Below are positions 25,620 through 37,010 of a stretch of 64,000 nucleotides of DNA, piece after piece (within the stretch, counting starts at the first letter, position 1; every line of letters starts with the position of its first letter). A model generated the notes under the pieces. That model was not told the DNA's origin. It did not search any database and was given only the letters and a program-made list of their open reading frames with translations. A program made the position numbers and the translations under genes. Location of the stretch: assembly GCA_900708905.1 (NCBI GenBank), contig CAADRB010000002.1, positions 1,835,830 to 1,899,829 of the forward strand. Direction: 5' to 3'. The DNA is from Hymenolepis diminuta (Eukaryota > Platyhelminthes > Cestoda > Cyclophyllidea > Hymenolepididae).

Positions 25620-28369
25620 TGGTCTCATTAATTCTGACGTCATGTCTCACTTCCGGCGCACAAAATGTCTGCATCTACGTCTCAATTCGCACAAGTTATG
25701 CCACAGCCGGGTCCTTCCGTCGATGTGAAAATGTCCTCACTTTGTCTACGCTGCCGAGATTGGCACTCCTCTCAACAGTTAACTTCGTAAGCAGTACCGA
25801 AATTTCGTTCATAAAGAAGGCTGTTGTCGGCAGGTCTCCACCAGAACCCCCGAATCGTCCACTAGCAACATGACTAAGACTAGTCAAGGCCAAAATCAGT
25901 TAACTTACCATAAAAAAATCACTGTTATAAGTCTAAACCAAAATACCTCCGATGGAATGGTCTCTTAGCTAACTTCAGTATCGACATCAAGCAAAGCCAG
26001 AAATATGTGATTCTACAGATTAATGGGAATCATTTTCGACCGTTTCAGATATAAAAATAATCTCAAGGAAACTGTAAGAATCATTGGATCGTTCAAAACT
26101 AGAATCGGTTCCCCTATTTATAATCAGTGCCTGCGGAGGGTCTCTCAAACTTATAGGGAAATAAAGCTGTAACGTGATCTACGGGGACATTAGTATTTCA
26201 ATAACAGCTTGTGTTAGCAAACTCTCAATTTAATATGCTTGGTCTCGAGTGGCCCGATCAACTTGGTCCTTTGGATCTATCTATAGTTGCCATCTGCAAT
26301 CGCGTGCATTCTGCTGTATTCATCACTTTATTCACAGTAGAGATGACGGTTCGGAGTTTCCCCTAAGTATTTAAAGAAGGTCACACAATCACGCTAAGGC
26401 CACATTAAAATTGATGCCGAACCCTCAGCCAGTTTTCTGCTTTAAGTTGCCAATTCCACTAGCAGCCTTGCCTATGGTGAACGGAGAACTTAAATGTGTG
26501 GTATAAAAGAGGCGTTCTGAAACCTATTTCTTAGTCAAAGTGGGCTGCACCTAGTGTTGTTATTCGGAAAGCAAATGGAACCATCTGGTTTTGCACCGAA
26601 TATTGAACTTAATTGTTTCTCACTATGAGTTCCTGATAAAATAAATTTTGTAAATTTTGGTTTGTCAGATGATTAACTGCAAATCGAAGGTACATTAGAA
26701 TCTAGAGTGAAAGGCTTACAAGGCCAAAGGGCATGCTCACTTCTGATATGCTGCTTTCTCATTACAGTCCGAATCTACCAATCACAGTAGCTAAAAGTGT
26801 TTCGAACTATGGCGCTAGTGCGACTATTTTTCATATTATTCCTGATAGTTCAGAAAAGCCATTGCTCATGCTTCACGGCCTCGTACCAAAGCTGAGAATA
26901 ACTACAGCTAGATTGAAAAAGAGTCTTTGGCCATCATCTTCCATGTTAAAATGTTCCATAAATTTCTCTGCGGTCGGCACTTCACACTACTAACAAATCA
27001 TAAACCTCTTCTCTGTCTTTGGATCCAAAAAGGGATGTTCCAACTTACACAGCAAGTCGATTTTGGCGTTGAGTGACCATCCTTCTTGGCTAAGATTTCG
27101 ATATAGAAAATCAGAATACAACAGAATTCGGAAAAGCAAATTATCTTTCCCGTCTCAACTACAACCACGGATGTCTTAGTGATGAAACCATCGTTGCAGG
27201 TCTGGCTATGGAAGATGGTACGCGATATACAAAATTCTACAGCCAAAGATTCAGTGCTGAAGAAGGCTATGTAATGCATTCGCACAGGAAGGCCAGAATC
27301 AAACCTATAGGGCGACCTCCTAAAACTTTATTAGCGGTGTGATAATCTGTCTGCATTTAATTCATGCTTAATTTCGCAACTCATGGTGTCATTCCTTCAG
27401 TACTCAAGCGAGCTATATTACAAAAAATCCATAACAGTCATCCAGATGTTACCCCCATGAAATCTATTGCAAGAACATTTGTATACTGGTTTGGAATTGT
27501 CAATGATTTCGAAGAACTTGTTCTACGATTTTTCAAAAGCCAGCAAGCAACTGAGCTTCTCCCACACCAAGAATTTATTCCCCGGCCTAAAGCTACAGCT
27601 TTATGGTCTTACACATGGATTTTGATAGATCTGTCAATCGCCTGTCACATCTTGCAGTGATAGATTCCTCCTCAAGGTGGCCCGATGTTATTCCATTAAA
27701 TTTCACCCCAATCACCAGGTTGATCTGGTTGTATATTTTTAACTCATAGACTACCAGAAACTATTATAATCGATACTGTTACCCGATTCTCTTCTACTTT
27801 CTTTCGAGACTTTTGCCAAGGTCATAATATCACCCATAGCATCCTCAACCAAATGGTCAGACAGAACGACTCGTTGGCACTTCAGGAAACAAAAAAGGGA
27901 ATCTTGACGCGTTTCTTTATGGGACAAAAACCAGGACGATCCACAATGCCTTATTTCCAAGGAACTCAGCTCTTCTCAGTTCGCCTTCAAACTCCAGGAA
28001 GACTCTTGAAACAGTTCATCATTTTACTTGCATGATTATCGACTAATGACGCATAGGAAGAAGGGACCATCGGAGCCGGGATAGGTAACGTAATATATGA
28101 ATGTAGGTGGCCAAACTTAGATGCGTCATCGGAACCATATTCGTCCAAGGTAAGCATCAAAATCCTCAAAACTGTAAACGGGTCTGATGAATATTATCTT
28201 GGATGTATTTGATCTCCAACCTCTTGGAAATGATGGAGCTCCGGAAATCCAACCCAGTAATGAACAAAATCTTCATTCTGAACGTTCCAGGAAACCTTCT
28301 AAAAGATTCCAAGTAGATCTAAAATTCAAAAGCTGGGAGAAGTTGGGTAAAAATGAAACATTTTATTAA
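25620..28369 (+). mobile_element. Degenerate Ty3/Gypsy retroelement (gag-pol remnant)
   Basis: Interrupted frames follow Gypsy pol order. A protease-like patch lies at 26000-26055 (KYVILQINGNHFR). Next is the start of reverse transcriptase at 26430-26608 (LAALPMVNGELK, then WAAPSVVIRKANGTI). RNase H covers 26733-27160 (LTSDMLLSHYSPNLPI, LTNHKPLL, and a FGKANYLSRL-like end). The integrase zinc-binding region is at 27364-27560, the integrase core at about 27600-27960 (WILID; HPQPNGQTERLV) and the pol tail at 28080-28369 (RNHIRPR; SRKPSKRFQVDLK). Stops and frameshifts break every domain. Only about 125 bp separate the RT fingers from RNase H, so the palm with the catalytic YxDD box is deleted. 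The integrase CxxC is replaced by FFKS. No LTR pair or target-site duplication was found. This is a dead copy. Confidence 0.85.
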
Positions 28370-30543
28370 AAAGAAAGTTACAATTCTACATGTTAATTCA
28401 TGTTGCAATTATTTGTTTACAAATATTACATAATTATTAAAAATTGCCCATGGAGAATTAATGTCTTATCTCATAGAAAATTAACTGCAATTAAAATCTG
28501 GTTAAAGGAAAAGAAACTTTATGAAACCTTATCGAATCTTCGGGAATGATTTCGAGGTAAGAGCGCATTGGTAAATTGATAAATACCGAGTTACTGATGA
28601 GGGGCGTGTCTATTGAATCACTTACTTAGCAGATGGAAGCTAAAATAATCATGCGAAGATCACGTGAAATTATTTCATTCAAATTTTTATTAGTATTGAA
28701 TCTTATGGAAATTGAATTTGAGATAGTAAATACTTTAAAAAGGCATGAGCTCATAAAAATTAGAGTCCTCCTAATCCCGTGGTTTGTTCTTGCTCTCAAT
28801 AATAAGACCACTTTACCATATTTATATGTTCAGATGCTTTCCACATTAATAAAAGTAGCATTTTTGCGTTGAGCGCAATCGATAATGAAAGACTAGAATG
28901 TGAGAAATTTATTGTTTAACATATTGCTAAAACAGAAAATTGCATTATTATGCAGAACTAGTTAGCTGGGACCGTAGGATATGAGAAGATATTGACAAAT
29001 ATATATTTTTTCCCGCGTGCAATTATTTCTAAATGATTACCATTAAGGTTTGCATAGTCCGCACAGGTTGCTGATTTCCGGGGAAGCATACCATCATACT
29101 CTAGCATTACATTATGTTACTAGTAAATCGGGTTATAAGATGACATTATTTGCTTACACATTACTCTAATATGATATAATTTTTAATTTAAATTCTTAAT
29201 CCAGTCGTGTGAGTTGGTGATCTTCCAACTCAGATGTCCCGAGATCGATACTCGTTTAGGCACGTCAGGTGATGTGGATGACCAACAGTACTGGTCAATT
29301 TAGCCATCAAGATGATTAGCATATAGGTAGTTAGTCAAAATATGGATTTCAGGATAATCTTCCCTTCCCAAGTTTTAGCATTCCCATCATCGGTTTAGGA
29401 AATACTTAATAACCGGAAAATTCCAACCGTGAATATTTCCAAGAGGAAGGATATGTATCTGAATAATAAATTTGTGTTAAATTTACCCCATAAACAGGCT
29501 AATAGTACTACAATTAAAATTCAACACCAACGTATCTTGCGTGTTACAATGCGTTGGTCAAATACTTAATAAGATCTGAAGAGTTAATTAGAATTAAAAA
29601 TTTTGATCGCGAGTGCAAAAACTTGGTAATTTCCAATCAAATAAATAGGAGTCAGTAGCACTAAATATACCATTCCAACTAAATAGCGATTATCGAATAC
29701 ATCTATTCAACAAGTGGGAATGGGTGTTGGGCATCGTGTATCAGCTAACTGCCTTGGGCTATCAGAATGGGCAAATATATAAGGATGGCTTAACACCGTC
29801 TCCAATTTAAGGGCATAGGTTGATATGAAGGAAATCTCATCTCATCGCTGCTAGTCCTCATTTACTAGCTCTAAATCGTAATAAGATGCAAATTTATGGA
29901 TGAGACATGACCAACAAGGGAACTAAATCAACCATTCAACGATCTCTAAATTTTTAAGCTTTACCTCACCCACGAAATGAGAGTCAGTTATAGAAATTTA
30001 AACATCAGAGTACTACAAAATTAGCTATATTCCCTATGGGAACTTTGACAACTCAATGCTTCCAAAATTTAAAAAAAGTAGGGCTCTTGATGTCCTACCT
30101 CTTTACCTGTTTCTCCCCGACCCCCTCCCCGTCACATTCCTTCGTTTGCAGTTCTCCTTATTTAGATCATTTCCCATGATTAAAACTTGCAAAAGTTGTT
30201 TTAAAATGCCATAGTCAATAACAAAATCTTATCTCTATTAATTAAATTTTACGATGAAGACTTCAGACAAATTGACTGTAACTAGGACTTCCTATATTAT
30301 ATTTGCTATTACCACAACCAAACGTAATTAATTTTATTCACGTTTCGGTCGAATTATAAATATCTTCCACATTTTGTTATTCCATTATTTTTTGAAATTT
30401 AAATAATGAAACAACATGTTGGCCATGCACTAACAAAAGAAATTTAAAATTTTTTGATAAAATTGGAATTTGACTGAAACAAAAGCAGTCACGAAAATAA
30501 ATATACTTAAATTTAATTTGTTCACAGTCATCATGAAAAATCG
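28370..30543. other. Non-coding stretch 3' of the Gypsy remnant
   Basis: Likely includes whatever remains of the retroelement 3' end and the downstream flank of the minus-strand membrane-protein gene. A SINE-like unit lies at about 29205-29330. A minus-strand ATTAAA lies just below the membrane-protein stop, near 30511-30516, and may serve as its polyadenylation signal. Nothing else recognised. Confidence 0.4.
29205..29330 (+). repeat. SINE-like (tRNA-like) repeat copy
   Basis: Contains TGTCCCGAGATCGATACTCG, which resembles a tRNA B-box (GGTTCGANNCC-like), followed by GGCACGTCAGGTGATG. The order matches the units at 54878 (TCAGAGGTCATGGATTCAAA, then TGCACATCCAGTGA) and 58385. Diverged, no coding capacity. 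Confidence 0.4.
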
Positions 30544-32121
30544 TCAGCGTCGTTTACGTGTAGTTCCTTTTGCCGACTCCTGATTGGCTGCATTTAATTG
30601 TTGTGCGCCACCAAATTGCCCACCAGTAGTACCATCTGCGTCTCCTATTGGTAGACGCGATGAAAAGGGTCCGAACCCACCCATTGCCCCACCTCCAGCT
30701 AGCATGCCGTAGCGGTTGAGGAAAGGATTCCAATTGACCAGATTCTGCTCCTCTGCTTCCTTTGCAGCTCGCTCTGCAGCTTCCCTTGCCAAAGCCTCCT
30801 CCCACTCCCGTTTTCTCTTTCTGGTTCGTGTGAGGAAGAGTATCATTGCTTTATCCTTATTATTTACACAGAATCCCAGTACCGTGCCGAAGATAAGAAG
30901 TAATACAAGAGCAAGAAGAGCCATATTGAACAAGGTAGTGACATATTTTGGCACTGGAAGTCTATTTCTTTCCGCCTTGCTCATTTGGATCTCCGGTTTC
31001 TGGTAGAAACAGTGAACACAGGGACAGGACTTCTCTATATCCTCCTTACTCACTGTGCCATTATTTATTGGCATTTCCTAAAGAGAATATCAAAATCCAA
31101 TTTAATTTGCATTAAGTAATTTGGTAAGTGGGTAGTTAGAACAATCGCTTACCGATGCAGCATATCGGCAATCCCTATCGGGGAAAGTTTTTCCCATTCC
31201 ACTGGCTGCAAGTCTAGGACATTCAGCTATAATCTCCTCACTAGTGCATCCTGTATTTGCAGTATTTGGTGGCTCTTTTGGAGGTAAAACATTTCTCTTC
31301 AGACCTTGGTGACGAAAGACGACTTGGGTGAGAACTTTTCCGTCAAAACGCTGCATATCACTTGGATCGATTTCATTGTTAAGCATAGCTGAGGAATCTA
31401 TGCAAACATGTTCGGTTTTCTAAAGATATATTATCACGAAGTGTCACTGGCTTACTTCCATAATATCTGGATAGTATCGGAAGAAATAGGGTGGCAATCG
31501 CCTCATAGGAAAGCCTAATTCCAGACTTTTGATCCTCTCCCGTTTAGGAATCCATTTTAGAAAGTTGGGATCAATACAGTCCACAGGTTCGACCACATCC
31601 TCCTTATTTACTGGAGTATAAATGTAGAGGTAGTAATGATCTTTCTGACCAATCTGAACACAATCTAAATAAGTGATAATTTGCTCAGGAAAGGGTAGAT
31701 CCGAATAAGGAGCACAGGACATTGTGATGTTGGTCTCTTTATTAGTGTCGTACATACTCGAAGAAGTTACAAATGTTGATTGAGTAAAAAGTTCCACAGG
31801 TTTGGGTGTAGTGGCTAGGATTTTTGTTGAATTGCGAGATTTTCTCGGCTTTCTGGCGTCAGAGGCGGAGTCTTTCCTGTCGTAGACCTGACGCATGATA
31901 AAGCAACTAATTTTTGGACAGAAACGGCAAATCGGTTCATTTCCTGTGGGAATATATCGCAAACTCGCATTTCTGTCACTAGTAAATTGATTTATCCCCT
32001 TTCCATTTGACAGAGACTCCACGTGTGCGGACCAATAACCCCTCGGGCAAATTGCAGTCCATACATTGATGAAATTAGTTAGAAAGAGAATGGTTTCTGC
32101 AAACAAGTGTTCAGGTTTCAT
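30544..32121 (-). CDS. Cysteine-rich single-pass membrane protein (three exons, 488 aa)
   Basis: Exons are 32121-31456, 31419-31153 and 31077-30544, all joined in phase 0. The introns are 36 and 75 bp with GTAAGC donors and TTTAG acceptors. The start is ATG at 32121. The N-terminal stretch up to about residue 23 looks like a signal peptide (ILFLTNFINVWTAI). The following ~330 residues hold many cysteines (CRFC, CPCVHC and singles) and NxS/T sites, as expected of a secreted or lumenal domain. A membrane helix lies at about residues 356-382 (NMALLALVLLLIFGTVLGFC). Then comes a basic and Glu/Ala-rich helical segment (RTRKRKREWEE) and a Gly-rich tail ending in TRKRR. This predicts a type I topology. 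I recognise no family; it may be flatworm-specific. The gene lies about 600 bp downstream of the SLC1 gene on the same strand. Exon structure is firm, function unknown. Confidence 0.8.
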
Positions 32122-32649
32122 TTTTCAGATCGGACGCCCGGATGGAACGCTTGTAGTGTGGCACTTTGCCACTTACTGACGGCACTAAACGTACGCGCCA
32201 CAATCGTTAAATCTCCCTGACCTTGGCTTCTAGCCAATCATTTCGTGACTTGGGGATGTGCGTGATAGCAGCCATTTGGTTAGTTCGATTTCCTGGTCAC
32301 CATATCTGCAAATATTTTAAGCCAATCATAGACATTAACGCAACACTATTTGGTCCCTTTGATTCCAGTTTCGTAGTAAAATTTGATTTTAATGCAAACT
32401 CAGTTATTAATAATCTAAAAGCGTATATGTTAAATTGCCTCCTCTTCATCAGCTACCGTAATTGTTTATTGACATTTAATTAGTAATTTCATTTGGACTT
32501 CCCAGTCGCTATTTAATTTATGGATAATAAATAATAATATGCAAAATCTGTTAATTTGTTAATATTTTCTGTACAGTTATTACAAGCTATCGGCTTTAAC
32601 TATAAAAGAGAAATGTATGAAATCATTTCACTGCGTTTTCATTTCCCTA

Positions 32650-32655
32650 TTTATT
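32650..32655 (-). terminator. Candidate polyadenylation signal of the SLC1 gene
   Basis: AATAAA on the minus strand, about 65 bp beyond the stop codon at 32719. This is the usual spacing for a short flatworm 3' UTR. Confidence 0.45.
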
Positions 32656-32718
32656 CAATCTGATGTGTATTATACATAAAACCACAATAGCATAATTGAA
32701 ATATCAGTGAATGATTGA

Positions 32719-35700
32719 TTATACGGGTGAAATCTCATCGCTAAAATCTGAAGAGAATTCCAATTCTCCCTCAAGTTTCTTTTTCCTGTCTATGCTGTCA
32801 GCGATTACCTCTGTCGTCGCCGGTATGAACATCATTGCCAATGCACCACTACCAGAACGGCATCGATCTCTAAAAGTAAAATATTCGATGTTATAAATAT
32901 AGACTTCTAAATATAGATTTCAACCCTATTTCAACAAAATAATGAAAATAAGCCTACAAAACAATAATGTAAGTCGCTTTGAAAATGTATATTCACGTTT
33001 TCTTCATAATTTTCTATTACTGAAACTACTTTCTAGAAACAATTCATATTCGCTATCACACGAAAAAGAAAAGAAGCATATATACCGCTCAGTTATAAAA
33101 GAAGCAATTTATACCTATTAACCGAGTTAATTAAAAAATCTGTATCAAAAATGAAGATCTAAAATCTCCTTGAAGTCAGGGAAAGTGGTTTAAGAGCAAT
33201 TCGATCGTGATTGTTCACCTTCAAAATTATCCTTAGCCTGAGATATGTTCCGGTAAATCCTATGCAGTTGCATCTCACATGAAAGTGCTTTAGACTACAG
33301 TTCTCTAAGAATGAATTGATACATTCAAAATGCGTTTTCAGAATTAAGCATAAATTTATTTACTGTGACTTCCACCAACCAGATTTAAATATATTCCAAA
33401 GTTGTAAAATACTTTGCCAAATCAGAGGTCATGAGATCGATGCTCATTGGTGTATTGATAAATTCTGGTCATAAAGGGGGGNNNNNNNGGGGAAGCAGTA
33501 AAATTCAAGTTCCTCATAAAAGAGACTCTGAGATACACACTTTCTGTGTTTCTACTATTTCTCTTAATGAACCTGGATGTCTATTCTGAGCTAGAAATGT
33601 GGATAAATGTATAAAAACAATCTGACTATGTTGTTGAATAAACCTTTAATTAAATCGTTTTATCTTTATTCCTTCGCGTGCGATACATTTCCCTATACAC
33701 TATCCCCACTCACGTATATGCTACCACTTTTATTCCTACTTCTTATTCTTGCTCCCCAATTGGCCCAATAATGGCAATTATGCAACCTTTCTCTCCATTA
33801 ATTTTAATTCCAATTAGCATATAAGAACTTTTAAATGCCATTTCATATATCTAGTTACATATTTCAGCATTTAATACATATGAATAAAAAGATCAGAATA
33901 TAAACAGATGAAACGTGATCGATAATAAAATGAATGCCAAAAACGCCACAACTTACAACAACCACTCCATAGCAAAGAGAAAAGCTGCTCCTTCAGTAGG
34001 TACACCAATTGCTGAGAGCACTGTCACCACGAGCACTATACTTGCACTTGGAACGTTCGGCACTCCCAACGAAGCTATGAATGTGAGAACTCTCAAAGAG
34101 AAGAATACGCACATAATCACCCCATATAATTTATCAGGATGCATCAGGATGCTAAAAGCTTACATTATGGTGAAAATTTGACCAACATTTAGATCTATGC
34201 GTTGATTTTGAGCAACGAATATTGCTGCTGCTGCGATAAAAGCTGCAGGCCCATCACCTTTTAGAGTAGCAGTCAGTGGCCCTACTAATCTGGAAACTTG
34301 CTGCCGTACTCCGTATTTATCTAATCCATCGTAGACCTCAGGAAGAGCTAAAGCACTATTGTGTAAATTAAAACAAGTTATGGGTCCCCATACATCCACA
34401 GATTGACTTAAAAAATGAACTTACGGACTAGTAGTCGCAAAAGCAAGGAAGAACGCTTGTGTAGAGTACTTGAGAAGTCTCAGAGGATTTTTGCGGCTCG
34501 CGAGGAAGAAAACGATGACAATTATGAGAAAATGGATGGCGAGCGCTACTAGCACTGTGGCTACAAAAAGACCTAATTGTACGAATTCAGATTCAATATT
34601 TTCGCGGCTGGCAATTGAACTCGCAACCATGAAAACAACCGCTACTGGTGTTAATCTGTGTGAAGAAATTAATGCAAATAAGTCGTGGAATCAAGCGAGG
34701 GAGAAAGCTGAAAGTGACACCTACTTACAGTAGGAGGGGAGTCATGATTTTAGTGACAATTATTGAAAGGGCACGGAAGAAATCGATAAAAACTTTCGCG
34801 ATTTTTCCTGAGGCTCTTGCTGCCGCTCCGAAAACGATTGAACAGAATAGAACGCCTAGAAGGTTTTAAAAGAATCAGGTTATATTTCGTGAGCACAAAT
34901 GCCTTCTTTTTTAGATGTAAATGTAAATTAAGGGTCTTTCCCGAAAGTTGGATTCAGAAATATTATTTTCAAGGGAAAACGCTTATTCATAGAATTATAA
35001 GTTGCATTTATTTACTTAAATTAGAATAAATTTTGTCCGACTCTAGGAAGAAAACGGTAGATTTCAGTGACTTTGTCCGTCATAGAAATCCATCCAGCCA
35101 TTATAATCAATGGCAAGGTAAAATTCCCTGCAATTTTCAACTATGGAGAAGCATCTAAATATGAAAATTGACGAAATAGAGGGTGAAGAGAAAAGGGGTG
35201 GCATATATCTTGGGACTGAATGTTAGAGTAAAGGAAGAGTTGTAATTTGTTTATCTTAGCCTGCTTTAGGCTTGAGTTCAAATATTAATAAGAGCAGTTA
35301 ATTGCATCAAGATATACATTCGAAAAGCTGAACTTTACGATCTTATCCCTATGTTCCTACGTGATAGTTACGCTCATCACGTTCAGAGCAAATAGACCAG
35401 TAGATCGAACTGGGAGATTGTTCAGACAATCTCAATACATCTACCTTTTCTGTTAACCAAAGAGGGACAAAATAATGCTACCTAACTTATACATATTTAA
35501 ACTTTTTCTTTAGAGTTCCCTCAATTTTGACTGCTGCATATAATTGCCAAGGCAATAAAAGGATCAATCACGCCAGTTAATACGAAAAGTGAGTTTCCGT
35601 GGGACATCTTCATTTAACTTAAGATTAGGTAATGAAATGATCTTTCCTTTTGCTATTTCACTTAATCGTCGTTATTTTACGAGTTATTGTTTTAATTTAT

Positions 35701-37010
35701 ATAAATTAGCTTAAAACAATCAATTATTTCAATTTTCATTTATTTACTTACCAGTCATATTTGTACCAGATTTGAAAGAATTTCCATATGTCGTATTGGT
35801 TGCAGGATCAACTTCTGTTTGATACTAAAATAAAAAATAGATGTGAAATATTATAGTATCATTTGAATAGCATTATTATTCAAATTATGTATTAAAAAAT
35901 AATGAGAAAATTCGTAACCATATATCTATTCACTTATTTAATGATTTTCGAAAATTACTATGGTAATCAACATACGTGATAAATCGTGATTGAAATCAAG
36001 TTGTCAGGAAATATATTGCTGAAATATTTTTAAATATTAACTTTTCATGAATTCCAAAACATCATTTTCGCTTCTTCATTATTCAACTCACTATAAAATA
36101 TCTTTAAAAACGTCTGATGCAGTTAATCCGGCTGAGATTGAAACGAGCGGGCTTTCGCTTGCATTTCCTATCAAATTTCGACTACCTAAGGAAAATAATT
36201 TGGTTATTTATTCCGAAAATACATTTTTAACAAATAAATCAGTTAAAAAGAATAAATAAGGTGGTATTTATCCTGTTTTAGTCAATGAATTTCCTATTAT
36301 TTGCTGGTACAGATCAAATTGCACTATGATTAATTACAGAGGGACTTCTTTTCGATATAATGCCTTAATTTTGACAAAAACTTGATGTAAAGAAAATAAA
36401 CGAAAGTCATACCTGGTCGAATAATTAATGCGAAACCGGCCCCAAGACATGCAGAAATCAAATCGATGAGAATAATGTAAATTATTCCAATCAATCCAAT
36501 TTTACCCTCTTTCTTCAAGTTCATCGATGCAATAGCTTTAAGAGATAGAACAGTAGTATTAAAAGATCATTTAAAAATTGCATGAGACCCAACTGAAAGA
36601 ATTTTTACCAACTAGGATATTGGCTGAAATTAGAGGTAGAATCATAAGCTGTAGAAGTCGCAAATAAATATCGGCTGGCATAGCTGAAAGAGGGAGAGGT
36701 AAATTTCATATTAGTTGCTCATTAAAATATCTATATGATAGGCGGTAAATAAATGCAACAGCTTACAGATCCAAGTCAGAGCTACCGCTCCAGGCTGTGT
36801 AGCTCTGATTGCAAATGCGACTCCAAACCCCAAACCAACTCCCGCAATGGTCGCTAGCGTGAACCAGTTGTCGATTAAGAATCTGAGACAGGGGTTGTGA
36901 TGCTTGTGTTTAGTCATGATATCTTCTGAGTCCTCTACACTCTCCTCCTCTCCTGCATCTCTGTCGGTTTTGTCTAAGGGATCCAGTTTGTTGGAGATGA
37001 CTGGCAAGTC
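32719..37010 (-). CDS. Divergent SLC1-family (excitatory amino acid) transporter, eleven exons
   Basis: Exons are ~37010-36767, 36683-36609, 36535-36413, 36185-36092, 36018-35976, 35824-35752, 34855-34729, 34655-34425, 34355-34164, 34091-33957 and 32869-32719; phases agree throughout. From the ATG at 36917 the protein has 464 residues, but the frame is open upstream to an acceptor-like site near 37010, so a 5' exon may be missing. SLC1 landmarks in order: TM1, WISMPADIYLRLLQLMILPL (TM2), TM3 ending ALIIRPG, TM4a (VFKDILYNIFPDNL), a short loop with NTT and NMT sites, GVLFCSIVFG (TM4c), TM5-6, SRKNPLRLL, hairpin 1, TM7 (FIAAAAIFVAQ), hairpin 2 (IGVPTEG) and TM8 (EWLLDRCR). Key motifs are altered: the serine-rich hairpin 1 is TTSPALALP, NMDGT is KGDGP, and the TM8 NVxGD is GALAM. 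The Asp and Arg of DRxR remain. Likely a plasma-membrane carrier or channel with changed ion coupling. Confidence 0.88.
33417..33485 (+). repeat. SINE-like fragment next to the assembly gap
   Basis: Contains TCAGAGGTCATGAGATCGAT followed by GCTCATTGGTG, the same core as the 54878 and 56935 units. It lies in the last SLC1 intron and runs into a G homopolymer. Confidence 0.4.
33482..33488. other. Assembly gap of seven N
   Basis: Seven unknown bases flanked by G runs (GGGGGG before, GGGG after), inside the 1087-bp last intron of the SLC1 gene. The true length is unknown. The coding exons on both sides are intact, so the gap does not affect the protein model. Confidence 0.98.

Noticed and set aside
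26998..27285. 95-codon minus-strand frame within the Gypsy region
   Set aside because: It is the antisense shadow of the RNase H region, which reads in Gypsy order on the plus strand.
35021..35137. Minus-strand frame with a hydrophobic stretch (NFTLPLIIMAGWISM) and an upstream TTGCAG acceptor inside the SLC1 gene
   Set aside because: No usable donor follows, it matches no SLC1 segment, and the exons at 35824-35752 and 34855-34729 already join in phase to give the TM4 region.
35540..35645. Minus-strand LTGVIDPFIALAII frame, first taken for SLC1 TM4a
   Set aside because: It lacks a compatible acceptor and phase. The exons at 36185-36092 and 36018-35976 supply the real TM4a (VFKDILYNIFPDNL).
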